A stretch of DNA of 64,000 bases from Pestalotiopsis fici W106-1 (GCF_000516985.1 NW_006917100.1:2221490-2285489); one strand, 5' to 3'. Counted from the first letter of the stretch, positions 22,965 through 35,678 are shown. Program-made: numbers and translations. The notes: generated by a model not told the origin, from the letters alone.

Positions 22965-24515
22965 ATGTCAATGGACAAGCTCAGTCCCGAAATCGTCTCC
23001 CTCGTGGTTTCGCATTTCCTTGCAAAGCCGCAGTCCGTCGCACCTATTCTGCTCAGCCGGCCTCTACTTGGCCGGCTTCCTCTTGGCCGGGCTCCTACAA
23101 AGCCACAGCGCGGCCCGTATACCCTCTCACGCACCTGGCAGCGCGCCGTGGAGACGCACACTTTTGCCAGCATCCGCCTGAAAAGCACCGAGCTGTCGGA
23201 ATTTGCTGCCATCTTCTCTGATGTCCGCCGCCAGCGGCTCCTTCGCCACCTCACGTTTGTCGTGTGCTTGCCTACCCACGGCGACTCCCGGGAGGACCAC
23301 GCCACGAATGTGGCGGCCTTTACTGATGCGCTAAAGGATCTCTTGGGTCTTCTCGCACAATGGGATCAGAACGCGGCCGGCGGCGAGGCTCTGCCGGACC
23401 TCAAACTCTGGCTGTGGTTTGCCTACGACATTCGCTCAGAGGATGGCCCGGTGGATCACCACTTCAACGCGGAGAAATCCAGCGCAGCTCGTCGCTACCT
23501 CGATGGAAACTTTGATGGGTTTCCTCTTGTCCAAAGGATCTCAAGCTTCAAAATTGATGTTTCCCTCGGCAAGGCACCTCACCCGGGTACCATATGCCGG
23601 ATCGCAGGTCTGTTCCCACGGCTGCAGGAGCTCGATATTGAGTACCGCGACCCGGCAATCAAACGGCGCGAAATGCGCAGAGAACATCGCCTCGCATTGG
23701 CTGCTGGGCTAAAGGACATGTGCTCGCTACTTGGCCTCACCAAGCTCCACGTCAGGCGCCAGGGCGGATGGGATCCAAGGAACCACAGCTTCACCTGTCA
23801 GGATCTCGAGGACGAGGAACACATAGACCCCCTCTGCGAATCCATTCGACAAGTCGCTGAGCAGGGAAGATTGACTGACCTGAAGTTGAATAACGTGCTC
23901 GTCTCGCCCGACCTCTTCCGGAACCGTCGATCTGGCGCAGTCTCCGAAGACAGGCCAATGCCAGCGTTGCGACGGCTCCACATTGAGGACGGAATAATAT
24001 CTCCTAGCGGTAAATGGTACTATACGGGCAACCCGAATGCCGTCGAGGCGGAGTCGTCACGCAATTCTGCTGAGCCCGACGACGAAGACGACGAGCTTAG
24101 TGACAGTGACTCCGAGATAAGTAACGACGAAGATGACACAGATCGCGACGTCATTGTCAATGGAGAGCGGCCGGTTCACATGTGGCGAACGCGCCCGGAC
24201 CCCGAAACGTTTGATCCCCTGATTGCAGACATGGCTACTGCACTTCAGCGCATGCCGGCCCTCGAGAGGGCTTGCTTGGACATTGGAGGCAACCTCGAAG
24301 GATCAGTGGCAGTCATTATCCAGTGTGTACAAAGAGGCCAAGGTTTCTTCATGCCGCCAGATCGAATTCAGGACACGGAGGCGGCCAAGCAAGTAGCCAG
24401 ATGTAAAGCGTGGGTTGGCGCCGCTACCGAGTGGGAGGTGCCCAGAGAGGCCACGGCCGCGTGGAAGGCATGGGTAGGAGAAGAAGGACAGACCAATGTG
24501 GCAAGATGGGGTTAA
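22965..24515 (+). CDS. F-box-like / leucine-rich hypothetical protein
   Basis: Intronless, 516 residues; start at 22965, with a second in-frame ATG two codons later. Residues 3-20 (MDKLSPEIVSLVVSHF) resemble the first helix of an F-box, and a conserved-looking RTWQRAVETHTFASIRL segment follows, the pattern of the many fungal F-box proteins in which an N-terminal F-box is followed by irregular leucine-rich helices. Residues about 365-395 are a strongly acidic Asp/Glu/Ser stretch. F-box proteins select substrates for SCF ubiquitin ligases; here the match is only to the pattern, and no target is suggested. It is convergent with the EthD gene (241 bp apart) and may or may not belong to the polyketide locus. 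Confidence 0.7.
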   Translation: MSMDKLSPEIVSLVVSHFLAKPQSVAPILLSRPLLGRLPLGRAPTKPQRGPYTLSRTWQRAVETHTFASIRLKSTELSEFAAIFSDVRRQRLLRHLTFVVCLPTHGDSREDHATNVAAFTDALKDLLGLLAQWDQNAAGGEALPDLKLWLWFAYDIRSEDGPVDHHFNAEKSSAARRYLDGNFDGFPLVQRISSFKIDVSLGKAPHPGTICRIAGLFPRLQELDIEYRDPAIKRREMRREHRLALAAGLKDMCSLLGLTKLHVRRQGGWDPRNHSFTCQDLEDEEHIDPLCESIRQVAEQGRLTDLKLNNVLVSPDLFRNRRSGAVSEDRPMPALRRLHIEDGIISPSGKWYYTGNPNAVEAESSRNSAEPDDEDDELSDSDSEISNDEDDTDRDVIVNGERPVHMWRTRPDPETFDPLIADMATALQRMPALERACLDIGGNLEGSVAVIIQCVQRGQGFFMPPDRIQDTEAAKQVARCKAWVGAATEWEVPREATAAWKAWVGEEGQTNVARWG

Positions 24516-24756
24516 CGCGGCAGCGGGCTTGACTTCCCGCTGAAATATTATGAAAGAAAGATACCAAAATTGATTGGAATAAGATGAATCTAGAAGTGTT
24601 CGCTCCGATTCAAATTGAAGAAACGTGAGGAGATGTGGCCAATTATCAAGGAAACGTTTTTCTCAATAGCACGGATAGAAAAAAGCAACGAATCCGACGA
24701 CTCATGAATATCAATTGATAGTATATGAGCCTCTACGCAGTTGAAGTGGCTTGCTC

Positions 24757-25161
24757 TCAAGATGTGATAGTTTCAACAATCATGCCCCTCATTTGATCCT
24801 CCACGAACAGTTTATTCTCGTCGTCCAGGACCCGGGCCCTGTTCTCCTCGACCTTGTACATGATTCTCGAGAACTCGACCGCATCCGCTCTAGTCGCAAA
24901 CGTGACTTCATTGACCATGTCGTAGGGCACCGTTGCCGGCGGCGAATCGCCAAAGACGGTAAAAGGGTTGCCGAGAGACGGGTCCGAGGCTGCGTGGTCG
25001 AGGTAGCGCCGCGTGTACGTGATTAGTCCCTTGGCCTCCTTGGCCACCTCGAGAACGAGGGGAACGTGATTGGCCTCGTAATAGGCTTTGAACTCTGACG
25101 GGCTGAGGCTTGGATTGCGCTTGAAGAAAAGAAGCATGGTGTATTTGGGTTCGGAAGACAT
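24757..25161 (-). CDS. EthD domain protein (dimeric alpha/beta-barrel)
   Basis: Minus strand, 134 residues starting at MSSEPKYTMLL (ATG at 25161); the open frame continues upstream to 25302 but that part is low-complexity and probably leader. The chain is one EthD-like ferredoxin-fold domain: beta strand MLLFFKRN, S-P-S-E-F-K-A-Y-Y-E-x-N-H-V-P helix, then ITYTRRYLD, and a second helix F-A-T-R-A-D-A-V-E-F. The H-x-P step in the first helix is typical of the family. EthD proteins are small and dimeric; several act in bacterial ether degradation and in fungal aromatic polyketide pathways, for example ring dehydration or decarboxylation. Being divergent from a PKS 1.8 kb away makes a tailoring role possible, but not shown. 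No signal peptide. Confidence 0.82.
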   Translation of the reverse strand: MSSEPKYTMLLFFKRNPSLSPSEFKAYYEANHVPLVLEVAKEAKGLITYTRRYLDHAASDPSLGNPFTVFGDSPPATVPYDMVNEVTFATRADAVEFSRIMYKVEENRARVLDDENKLFVEDQMRGMIVETITS

Positions 25162-26656
25162 TGTGCTGGAATCTAGGACGCACTTTTTTCTGGTGTGATG
25201 CAGATCTTGATTATAGATAAGAGACGGTGATAACAGATTTGGTCGTTGCGACACACCTTGATATGGCGTAGTGGTCGGGGTATTTATGGTATGAGCCGTC
25301 AAGTCAAGTCAGATCAGGCTGGGTATTGGACAGGCGCAGCCGCATCTTTGCGTCCTAAAGATCAGCACAACTGTTTGCACATGACACGATCCTTCCAATG
25401 AATCCGTGATTGCACTCTGTTCGATCAACAGTACACTTACTTTTGCAAAAATCAATTATTCTCTTTCATGGTCAAAGTCCCTGGGAGAGATTGATGATTT
25501 TCGTCTTCTGCTTCCAAATGATCATCCAGGATCAGGATTGGGAACCAAAGTGATGACGGAGTATACGTTTTAGTCCATCGAACTAAAATGTGATCAAAAT
25601 ATTCTATAGCCTTGCCTGCTCAGCTAGTGTAACCTCACTATCCCCACATGACCGCCTGTGAAGCAATATCTATCAGCCACCATAAGGTGGAACCCTGTCT
25701 GACCGTCTCACCGGTTGAGCCTTGAGGTATGTAAGCCGGGCGAAGCTTTGCGATCGGAGTGAGTCGGCTTCCGATGCAGAGAAATTACCCAAATCGTCGA
25801 CCGGACCCAATGTATAATTTGAAGCAATTGATGATGGGCGATATCCCCCCATAATTGCGGGTAGCTGCTGCAAGGACTCATGATATCCCACGCGGCTTTG
25901 CGGCTTAGCTTTGAATCTCTTGTGACTGGTTGCACACCTGGGCAACCAGGGATCAGACCAAAGCAAGGCCAATCAGCTTGGCGGCATCATACAATGATCA
26001 ACCTATAACCAACCGGAATGACCCCAACTCACAATCATGGTTGCAGTCAGCAGGCGGACTTGCCCCAATTGGGCGTCAATTTTATGTCTATCACTTGAGG
26101 ATATCACTCGTATGATCCCTTTATCTTACCAATTAACGCACAGCATGTGTGACGGAATCCTTCTTGATATGATTCTTTGGTCAGACCGCATCACATGAAT
26201 ATGAGCAAACGTAACATCATTCATTGGGACTCTGCAGCATTAGCTCACCCGGGGAAAATTCTACATGAGGACAGAAAAATGGGCCAAGGAATGCGGATCG
26301 GATCTGGGACGGCTAAAATAATGATGGACATTTTCGGTACCCAATAGAACTTGCGACATCAACGACGAGCCCAGCTCGATCGAAGCTGATCTTATATGTA
26401 GACTGCAGATAACATCACTTCTTTGATTGGTAATCGCTCCGACGTAGCCCTGCAGGCTTATGCTATGCATAATTCTAGATTTGCACTTGTTCGGTGATGG
26501 ATGATGGGATCCGATAATGCTCTGCTTTGCGACCAGTAGTGGATTCGATGACTTCTCGAGTTCCTTGGAACCAGTTCGTAGCAAATTGTGCCGCTCTCGG
26601 AGTGCTATCCTATTGGGAAGTGTTGCATTATCTACTCGGCCTTCAGGGTCGTGACC

Positions 26657-26679
26657 AAAAAAAAAAAAAAAAAAAAAAA
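26657..26679. repeat. A23 homopolymer upstream of PKS
   Basis: Uninterrupted run of 23 A about 300 bp before the PKS start codon. Poly(dA:dT) tracts disfavour nucleosomes in fungal promoters, so it may open the promoter; it is also length-variable and prone to sequencing error. Confidence 0.7.
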
Positions 26680-26775
26680 CCAAACAGAAAACCAGCCAAG
26701 GCTGTCCGTGAAATATGGATCAAAATGATTGCTGATCCCCCAGAAGTTACTTGACCTTCTCACAGCCGTTCTCTT

Positions 26776-26783
26776 TATAAAAG
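26776..26783 (+). promoter_or_regulatory. Candidate TATA box of PKS gene
   Basis: TATAAAAG, about 200 bp before the ATG at 26981, between the A23 tract and the start codon. Confidence 0.45.
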
Positions 26784-26980
26784 TCCCCTGTCAACTTGTT
26801 GTTGTTTTCTGAGTGATTTTGCTCAAAAGACCAGTTTTCACACAATTTTCTAAAGACAATTCTTTCAGAGTTTGATCTAAAGACGATAACCAGGATATTG
26901 ATCTCCATACTCCCACATACTGGTATGATCATCAAGTAGATATAGCAGGACCTCTGATATTTCGAGCAACAGTTGCTACA

Positions 26981-29900
26981 ATGGAGGTCGTCAACGACAT
27001 TCCAACCGCCCCGACATCCAAGCCAGGCTCCGGTTGGTCTACACCAGTTTCGCAGGACTCTTCCATCTCTTCCGATCAAGTCGCAAGGGATGATGTGGCT
27101 ATCATTGGCATGGCTTGTCGTACAGCAGGCGGTAATGATACGCCTGAGAAACTCTGGGACTTTCTTATGGATAAGAAGGATGCTTCCGGAGACAACCCCA
27201 GCTGGCGATGGGAACCTTGGGTCAAAAGAGATCCCCGAAACGCAAAAGTCATTGAGAAGACCATCTCCAAGGGCTACTTCATTCCCGATCTGGAGAATTT
27301 TGATGCTTCATTCTTCAGCATTTCTCCCAAAGAGGCTGAGCAAATGGACCCGCACCAGCGACTTGGCCTGGAGGTGACATGGGAAGCCCTCGAAGACGCC
27401 GGCCTTGATCCGAAATCCCTCTCCGGATCCGATACTGCCGTGTACATGGGTGTTGATTCCGACGATTACTCGAGACTCCTTCTCGAAGATATACCAAACA
27501 TAGAGGCATGGATGGGCATAGGAACAACTGCCCATGGCATTCCCAATCGGATATCTTACCATTTCGACCTCATGGGACCTAGTGTTGCCGTCGACGCTGC
27601 CTGCGCATCGTCACTGTGTGCAGTCCATGCAGGGCGCCAGGCCGTCCTAAACGGCGAGTCCAAAGTGGCCATAGTCGGCGGAGTCAATGTTTGTCTATCT
27701 CCAGCTTTGTTCCACATGTTGGGTGCCGCGGGTGCTCTCTCCCCCGACGGCGTCTGCCTCTCCTTTGACGACGATGCTCATGGGTATGCACGAGGAGAAG
27801 GGGCGGCCGTCTTGATCCTGAAGCGCCTCTCCGACGCCATTGTGGACGGCGACCGCGTTCTCGCCACTCTCAAGGGCACGGCCATTGCGCAAGACGGCAA
27901 GACCAACGGCATCATGGCCCCGAATGCCAAGGCCCAGGAGCTGGTCGCGCGCAAGGCGCTGAAGGTGGCCGACGTCGAGCCCCTGTCCGTGGGCTACGTA
28001 GAGGCGCACGCGACTTCAACGTCTCTAGGCGACCCGACAGAGATATCTGCCATTTCTGCCGTCTATGGCGCTGGACGGCCTCGAGATGCGCCTGTCCACG
28101 TTGGGTCCATCAAGCCCAACGTCGGCCACCTCGAAGCTGCGGCTGGAGCCATCAGTCTTGTCAAGGCCGTCATGGCTGTTCGCAGAGGGGAAATTCCACC
28201 CCAAGCAAGGCTGAAGAAGCTCAATTCTAGAGTTGATTGGGACAAGTCCGGTCTGCAAATTGTCAGAGAAAAGGTGGTTTGGGATGAGTCAAATGGCCCT
28301 CGTCGCGCTGCCGTCTGTTCCTACGGATACGGCGGTACCGTATCGCACGCCATTATCGAGCAATCGCCACTTCCAGTCGCCGTCAGCCAGAATAGAAGAT
28401 CAGACACTCCCACGCTACTAGTTCTATCGTCACCGCAGGAGAAGAGATTGACGATCCAGAGCGCCGTTCAAGCCGAGTGGATCTCTGACAAAGGTCGAGC
28501 TCAGGGCCTCGACACTATTGCCTCCACCTTGGCGCTGCGTCGCGCTCACCATGACCACCGCGCAGCATTTGTCGTGTCCAATCATGACGAAGCCTCTGAA
28601 GCATTACTTTCGTTCACCAAGGGCATGACCCGCGATTGGAGCGCACAAGGCCGCACTTTCGCCAGCGGCCCCAGTAAAGACGTGGTCTGGGTATTTTCCG
28701 GACACGGCGCCCAATGGGGAGACATGGGAAAGGAACTCCTCCTGGATCCCGTCTTTTACCAAACAGTGTCTCCACTGGATGATATCGTTCTTCAGGAGCT
28801 TGGATACTCTGCGATTGAGACTCTGGAAGCGGGCAACTTTCAAGACTCGGACGTGATTCAGGTTCTCACCTATCTCGTGCAGGTTGGGCTCAGCGAGGTC
28901 CTCAAGTCCAGAGGGGTGCAACCTCGAGCAGTCATCGGACACTCGGTCGGAGAGATCGCAGCATCAGTTGTCGTTGGATGTCTGACTCCAAGTGAGGGTG
29001 CTCTTATAGTGACGCGACGTGCACGCCTGTACGCCCAGGTCAAGGGTCTCGGCGGGATGGCTCTGGTCAATCTGCCCTTTGCCGAAGTGGCGGCTGAGCT
29101 AGGGGACCGTGAGGATCTTGTAGCTGCTATTGATTCCTCCCCAAACTCATGTGTCGTCAGTGGTGCCATTGCTGCCCTCGCCGAGTACGAAGAAAAGTTG
29201 AAACAACGCAATATCAGGTCCTTCAAAGTCAAGACTGATATTGCCTTTCATAGTCCCATGCTGAAAACTCTGTCAGCATCACTGGAAACTGCACTATCCA
29301 AGGTCCTGAAGCCCCAACTACCCGTCATCAAATTGTACTCGACTTCAAGGAAGGATCCAAGATCTCAAGTTGCGAGAGATGCTGACTACTGGATTAATAA
29401 CATGGTTCATCCCGTCTGGCTCACCTCTGCAGTCAATGCTGCAGTCGACGATGGCCACCGTGTGTTTCTAGAGGTCTCGTCTCATCCCATTGTGTCGCAT
29501 TCGATCAACGAGACGCTGATGGAGAGAGATCTCAAGGAGTTTGCCATTATCCCCACAATGAAGAAGAGCCAGCCTACCGAGAAGAGCATTCTCCATGCCA
29601 TTGCCCAATTGTACGTGGCGGGTGCTCAGGTGAACTTCTCGGCCTTTATCGGGAGCCAGTGGTGCGCCGAGGTTCCAGGATTTGTATGGAGCCACAAGCC
29701 GTTCTGGAAGGACGTCTCGACAGGCTGGTCGGGTGATGAGGGCATACACGATATCGACAAGCATACCTTGCTTGGCAGGCGTATAGTCATTGCGGGCTCT
29801 AGTACCACTTTATACACCACCAGGGTCACCGAGGCGACTAAGCCCTTCCCAAGGGCTCACAAACTGCATGGTACTGATATCGTTCCTGCTGCAGTCTACC

Positions 29901-32438
29901 TGAATACCTTCTTTCACGCGACGAGCGCCGCTGTCATTTACGACATGACGTTGCGAACCCCACTTGCTGTAGGTTGTTGTCTTTTCGCAGTGTCTCTCCA
30001 TGCCAGTCAAATACTGAAACCTATTTTTTTGACAGATTACCGATGCCCCTCGAAATATTCAAGTCATTGCAGACGGTGAAAATGTCAAGATTGCTTCTCG
30101 TCTTGGCTCCTCTGACGACAAATCATGGGTCACGCACAGCGCAGCCCGCTGGGGTGTCGATCCCCTTGAGCAGACTGCCTCGCCGGCCAATCTGGACGCC
30201 ATCAAGAAGCGCATCGGCAAAGTCCTACCAAACAACTTCTCTATCGACTACCTCACTAGGGTTGGCGTGGCTGGTATAGCCTTTCCGTGGGCCGTTACTG
30301 AACATTACGGCAACTCTCGAGAAATGCTTGCGAGAGTGGATGCAGACCCAGACAGCGCAACAGTGTCGTGGCACTCAAGCTCTTGGGCTCCCATCTTTGA
30401 TGCGGCTTCGTCAGTTGGCGCCACCATCTTTTCCGACGATGCGAAATTGCGAATCGTCTCGAAGGTTGGAAAGGCCATGCTGTACTCGTCCCGACCGGCT
30501 CCAAAGATCTGCTACCTCTACGTAGTGGAGACTGAAGCTGCTGTTAATGATTCTCTGAGCAGGTCTGCAGATGTCTCGATTCTCAGTGTAGAGGGCGAGC
30601 TCCTGTCCAAGTTTGAGGGACTGACGCTGACCGAAGTGGATCCCGTGCCGAGAATCAGCCAAGGTATCGAAGGCCTGGTACACCAGCTGGCATGGGCACC
30701 ACCTCGTCTGTCTGAAAAACCGCTTGTGTTTGATCAGGTAGTTCTCATCTCAGAGGATGGCAAGCTGCATGACCGATACAAGATGGACTTGGAGGGACAG
30801 TTTCCAAAGGTGATCGGCTTTAACAGTGCCCAAGAACTGAAGCAAGAGGCAGCATATAAGTTGCTGCATGGCAAGACGTCTGCAGTAGTGTACTGCCCTG
30901 GGTCGATTGGATCGGCTGGCGACATTGCCGGGTCAGCTCGCAAGTTCATCTGGGATGCGGCTACCGCAATCAAGGCCATCGTCCACAACAGCCTGGCTGT
31001 CAAGTTTTTCATCGTCACCGATGGAGTCTTTGCTGCCGGTTCCGCTGCGGCTCTCGCTCAAGGACCGCTCTATGGCCTCGCCCGTGTCGTTGCCTTGGAA
31101 CACTCCGATATCTGGGGTGGTTTGATAGACAATGAAGGTCCAGCATTCCCTCTGTTGCCATTCAAGTATGTCCAAGGGCACGATATCATCCGATTTGTGG
31201 ACGGCTTGCCTCGAGTAGCGCGAATGAGGCCCTTTTCAAAATATCAACTACTCCCGGCCTCGAGCAACAAGACGTTGTTGCCCAAGTCCGAGGGCACCTA
31301 TGTCATTACTGGAGGTCTTGGTGTCCTCGGTCTTGAAACGTGCGACTGGCTCATTGAGAAGGGCGCGCGTCGCATCGTCATTGTCTCTCGCCGTGCCTTG
31401 CCGCCTCGTAGCCAATGGACAGGGGCCGCAGAAAAGATTCTTCCAATTCTGAGGAGAATCCAGGCCATGGAGAGACTCGGTGCAAGCATTCACGTAGTCT
31501 CTCTAGACATTGGTGCTGATGATGCACATGATCAGCTACTCGCCTCTCTAGAGAGGCTTTCACTGCCCCCCGTCCTCGGAGTCATCCACGCCAGCGGAGT
31601 GCTCGAGGATTCACTGCTGTGCGACACCACAGCCGACTCATTTGCGCGAGTGCTGTCACCTAAAATCTCTGGTGCTCTCGCCCTCCACCGGGCCTTTCCT
31701 CCAGCCGCTGGACTTGACTTTTTTGTGCTCTTCTCATCCATTGGCCAACTCGTCGGCACATCCGGCCAGAGCTCGTACGGTGCTGGTAATGCCTTTCTCG
31801 ATACACTTGCCGCGCACCGTCGCGGGCAGGGCGATAATGCCATTGCGTTTCAGTGGACCGCGTGGCGAAATCTTGGCATGGGCACATCCGACTTTTTGGC
31901 CCTCGAGCTCGAGAGCAAGGGCATCACGGATATCACGCGCAGCGAAGGCTTCCAGGCCTGGGAGCACATGTCCAAGTACAATGTGGACCAGGTTGTCGTG
32001 ACTCGCTGTAGAACTCTGGACGCGGTTGAGCCGATACCTTGCCCATTACTCGAGGACATTGCCGTGCGTATTCCAATTGCTCGAACCAGCGCTTCTTCGT
32101 CGATGACGCCGGTTGTCAAGGCTGGAGAGGGCGGCGGCGGCAGCAAAGCCAGCAGTGGAGATGCCCGCCCGACGAGCACAGTCGAGCTCAAAGCCTGGCT
32201 TAATGTGAGACTTCGCGAGTGTCTCGCTTCTGTTTTGAAGATTGACGATATTGAGGAGATTGATGATCGTGTCGCGCTGACTGACATTGGCGTCGATAGC
32301 GTCATGACCATTGTGCTGCGCCAAAAGTTGCAGAGCGTGCTGAAGATCAAGGTGCCGCAGACACTCACGTGGAATTATCCTACTGTCGTGGCCATGGTGG
32401 ACTGGTTCTTGAAGCAATTTCAGGATGAAGCTGCTTGA
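26981..32438 (+). CDS. 6-methylsalicylic-acid-synthase-type partially reducing polyketide synthase
   Basis: Two exons, 26981-29968 and 30036-32438, with a 67-bp phase-0 intron, give 1796 residues, close to known fungal 6-MSA synthases (about 1770-1800). Domain order: KS (about 38-460; active Cys208 in DAACASS, then the His in EAHATST and the His in NVGHLE), AT (about 565-880; Ser655 in GHSVGE), thioester-hydrolase/DH-like domain (His928 in KHTLLGRR, Asp1118 in IFDAASSVG), KR (GGLGVLG near 1422, Ser/Tyr in SSIGQ and SYGAGN near 1562-1576) and ACP (Ser1751 in GVDSV). There is no ER, methyltransferase or C-terminal thioesterase, as expected for this class. The family makes a tetraketide aromatic such as 6-methylsalicylate, or a mellein-like pentaketide, from acetyl- and malonyl-CoA. 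All catalytic residues look intact. No obvious P450, transporter or regulator lies adjacent; the EthD gene is divergent. Confidence 0.95.
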
Positions 32439-33093
32439 TTTCTGTATAGTCATATATTCTTGCTTCTTACGTAGATGCTTAGGGCAATAGAATCATAGAT
32501 AGAATTTGCTACAATCTTACCAAAAAGAATCATGGCAAAGAACCCATACACGTCAAAATGAGAATTTATTATCAGTCTCAGAGTGGTGGATATGAGCCGC
32601 GATGCCTTTTAATATTGCTCCTTAGCGCACAGTGATGAAATGAGATAAGGCAATGTGAAAGCTGAGTATTTGTTGTAGACTTTGTAACTCCAACTACCTC
32701 TTTATTCACATGTTGACTATTCAAACGCGAAAGGCTGAATTACAGCAAGTATGAATACCCTGACTTTCGTTCAGAGTTAAAAACGAGCTTCTGGTATCAT
32801 TAGAGATAAGTCTCTGAAAATCACGCAATTTCCTAGCTGCAGTTCACATTCAAGGAAACTTGTCTCGGTTATTAAACTGCTAGATTTATATGCTTCACAA
32901 GTGCTTTGCAAACTGGTCATTATAATGCTAAAGGTTTGTACCTGATTCAGCCAGCGATCTAAATAAACAGCATGCAGCACATCACATAAAAAGAAAAATG
33001 CGCAACTCGAACGTGTATGGAAGACAGATGATGAATGAAAAAGAAAGAAAGGCAAAAAAGAAAAAGCTGGTCTCAGATTGAATCTGAGGGAAG
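32439..33093. other. Intergenic, 3' of PKS
   Basis: AT-rich, no gene seen. An A/AAAG-rich stretch precedes the tRNA terminator on the minus strand. Confidence 0.55.
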
Positions 33094-33192
33094 TGATGAG
33101 AGTGGGACTTGAACCCACGCACGTTTCCGTACCAGGAAGTAGGTGTTAAGGTGACCTTAACCTGGCGCCATAACCAACTCGGCCATCTCACC
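33094..33192 (-). tRNA. tRNA-Leu (anticodon AAG) with 17-nt intron
   Basis: Minus strand. Acceptor GGTGAGA (33192-33186) pairs with TCTCATC (33101-33095); discriminator A at 33094. D arm GCCGAGTTGGTTATGGC, anticodon stem CCAGG/CCTGG, loop TTAAGG then 17 extra bases (33154-33138) then T, giving anticodon AAG with an intron one base after the anticodon. A long variable arm (TACGGAAACGTGC) marks it as class II, as for leucine. T arm GTGGG-TTCAAGT-CCCAC. An A-run on the plus strand at 33061-33065 gives a T5 terminator in the transcribed direction. Confidence 0.92.
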
Positions 33193-35678
33193 GGTGATTT
33201 GTTGTTGACAGTTTGTGCTTATGCAACACTAATATGTGACGCCAATTTGTGGAGCAGTGACTGTTTGTTGACCCCGCATAACGACATATGCTAGGGTAAC
33301 AAAGGTGGAGTTCCATATATTTACCACCCAACTTTTAATAAATATTCGGTCCTGGATCATGCAAATGTGGAATACTTTGGGATTACTGTTTCCATGGTCA
33401 GGGAGGATTCGATGGAGTATCATGACACTTCATTTCTCTTTGCATTGGCCGTTCTCTCAAGTCTGGCACCCATCATTGCTCACCGATTATCTTTTTTTAT
33501 CTTTTCGGAAAGTCCGCGACGAATCCCAAGATACAGATTAATGATCCGATTACCATGGGGAACCGAAGACGAGACATGTCGGATTCGCATGCAAGGCCCC
33601 TTACCGAATACGTCCAGAATGCGCATCCTTCAAGTAAAGTATACCCGGCCGTGCTTAGGTTATCAAGGTGCAATTCAGTTGGAAAACGGACTGCATAGTG
33701 ACGTGACATTCTTCTCGCTTTGCGAGTTTACTCGAATAGTGTATCGACTTGGAAATAGACGCGTCCTTGTGGCACATGTTTGTGAAGGTGTCGTTCTAGT
33801 TTTTGTTTTGATTTTATAGACTTTCTTGCTCCGTTCAGTCAAACTGCGAGCGCTCACTTTCAGTTGCAAGCCCGGTACGGATCCCCCAGCCCACCCCCTG
33901 GCAACTGCTGAACCTTGCATGTCAAGGAGAGAAAAAAGCGGTCTCGTGCGTCCGGGCTCCGAAAGGACAAAGTACCTGGCAGATACCTTGGTTTACATGG
34001 ACCTTGATGTTAGCTGCACGGCCCCCATTGCAAGCATGATAACATCATGTCTCATGATTCTCGAAATTTAAGGTAGTCCCACATCCACGGGTCTGGGAAA
34101 TTCCTTCTTCTTTTTTCTTTTTCCTTCCCGGCAACTGATGTGCGCCTCTTCCTTTTTGACAGTGTACCTGCTTGCCGCCGGGCTGGGCGTCTGGATGAGG
34201 CAGAGCAGGGCGAAAGCTAAAAGCTCTCCTCACCTCCTTCCAAATCATGTCATGTCATTTGAGAATGGGAAAAACACTGCGCCACGACTCTGGCCCATTG
34301 AGCGCGAGACATTTGGACTCCTCAGCCCTAGCCGTTTGGACCAATTCAGATCATATTGAAGATAGTGTCATTGAACCCTGGTTGAAGACCCATCTGCGGC
34401 CCCCGTGCGGAAACTAGAGAAATGAACAAGTATTGCCCATGTCTGTGTTTCTTGTTTGTCCTTGGGGATGATTCTCCCCGGTGCTCCTTGCGCTACTGCC
34501 TCTCCGGGGAAGGTGTCCGGATCGTTTCCGTGCGGACTGGGCCAGGCCAAAGATGAAAGAGGATTAAAAAGAGAGGAGAGCATCTGAGGATAATGCACTC
34601 TGATTGACCAATACACAAAAGGGCACTCCCTTAATGTGAACGGGAACGCTATGTTTGTGGGCTGGGATCGCCCCTCTACCAGGATCGATTCTAGCTAGAC
34701 TGGGACTGTTCGAAAGGATCTTGGCGTACATGATCTGATCTCGAAAGAAAGAAAAAAGGCACTGGGCCAATGTACTCTGCAGGTAGGGTAACTTAATGGC
34801 TACGCTGTAGAGCAGTAGAGTGCTCCGATGGAGAACAAGCACGATGGACTAGCTTTCATTGTTCAGGGGTGTCATTGATTGTGGATAATACATAGTCTTT
34901 GCGAGGTCTTTTGGCAGGCAATCGCTCGATTAGTCATTCTATATCCTTTCTCAATTCGATTTTTGTCGATGCCTACGATAACACGAACCTGGACAACCCT
35001 TAAAGCTATGCCTTCGTTTGGGCTGTCAAGTACCAGCTATGATGAGCTGTGTGGCCAAAAGAGGAGTGAATCTGTAAACATGAGTTGAACGAAAAGAATT
35101 ACATATCCAGGACGATCACTGGACACAGCCTCGTCATACTCGGGGTCGCCTTGCTGGATTGCCATCAAGTCTGATCTGAGACTCTGGTGAGCTACGCACC
35201 TGGAACATGAGAAACTGACTTGGCGTAGGATCGCGCATCATTCGCTTACAATTGCAAGTCGCGTTATGATTCACGCTGGATAAGCGCCACAAGACTTTTC
35301 AAGTTTTGCTCTATATTTGTATTGCTGGAAGCATTGACATCCTGCTTGTGAAGCAATGTCGGCAGATTTGAATGTGCATTGATAGTAATTGTGGAATGCA
35401 CATGCCGAATTTTGTTGGCAACGAATCCTCGAAAATGGTGTCTGTTCATGTGTCTTTTCTACCTGATGAAGAACCAAAAATTGGCCAGTTATGAATGTTC
35501 CGCCGTATTTATCCTGAGGTAATCGCTCAACTCAATAGATCAACCCCAAACTCCACTTGTGAAGTATCCTTTACGCCTGTTTATGATGAATCGGTATAAG
35601 TCAATATGTATAAGTCTCATGAAAGAGAAAATCATGCCTTTGGGAAAATCAGTCCTGAGGCTTCGTGATCCCATCTGG
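33193..35678. other. Intergenic, no supported gene
   Basis: 2.5 kb. A 150-codon frame at 33367-33819 (plus) and smaller ones at 33.8-34.8 kb have no recognisable family, atypical codon use and no splice support, so no gene is called. Confidence 0.5.

Larger units (their letters stand above)
25162..26980. other. Divergent intergenic region EthD/PKS
   Basis: 1.8 kb without a supported gene; short frames at 25.7-26.0 and 26.3-26.7 kb have no family resemblance. It carries an A23 tract (26657-26679) and a TATA-like word (26776-26783) before the PKS. Confidence 0.6.

Noticed and set aside
33367..33819. 150-codon frame on the plus strand
   Set aside because: No family pattern, mixed codon use and no splice-site support.
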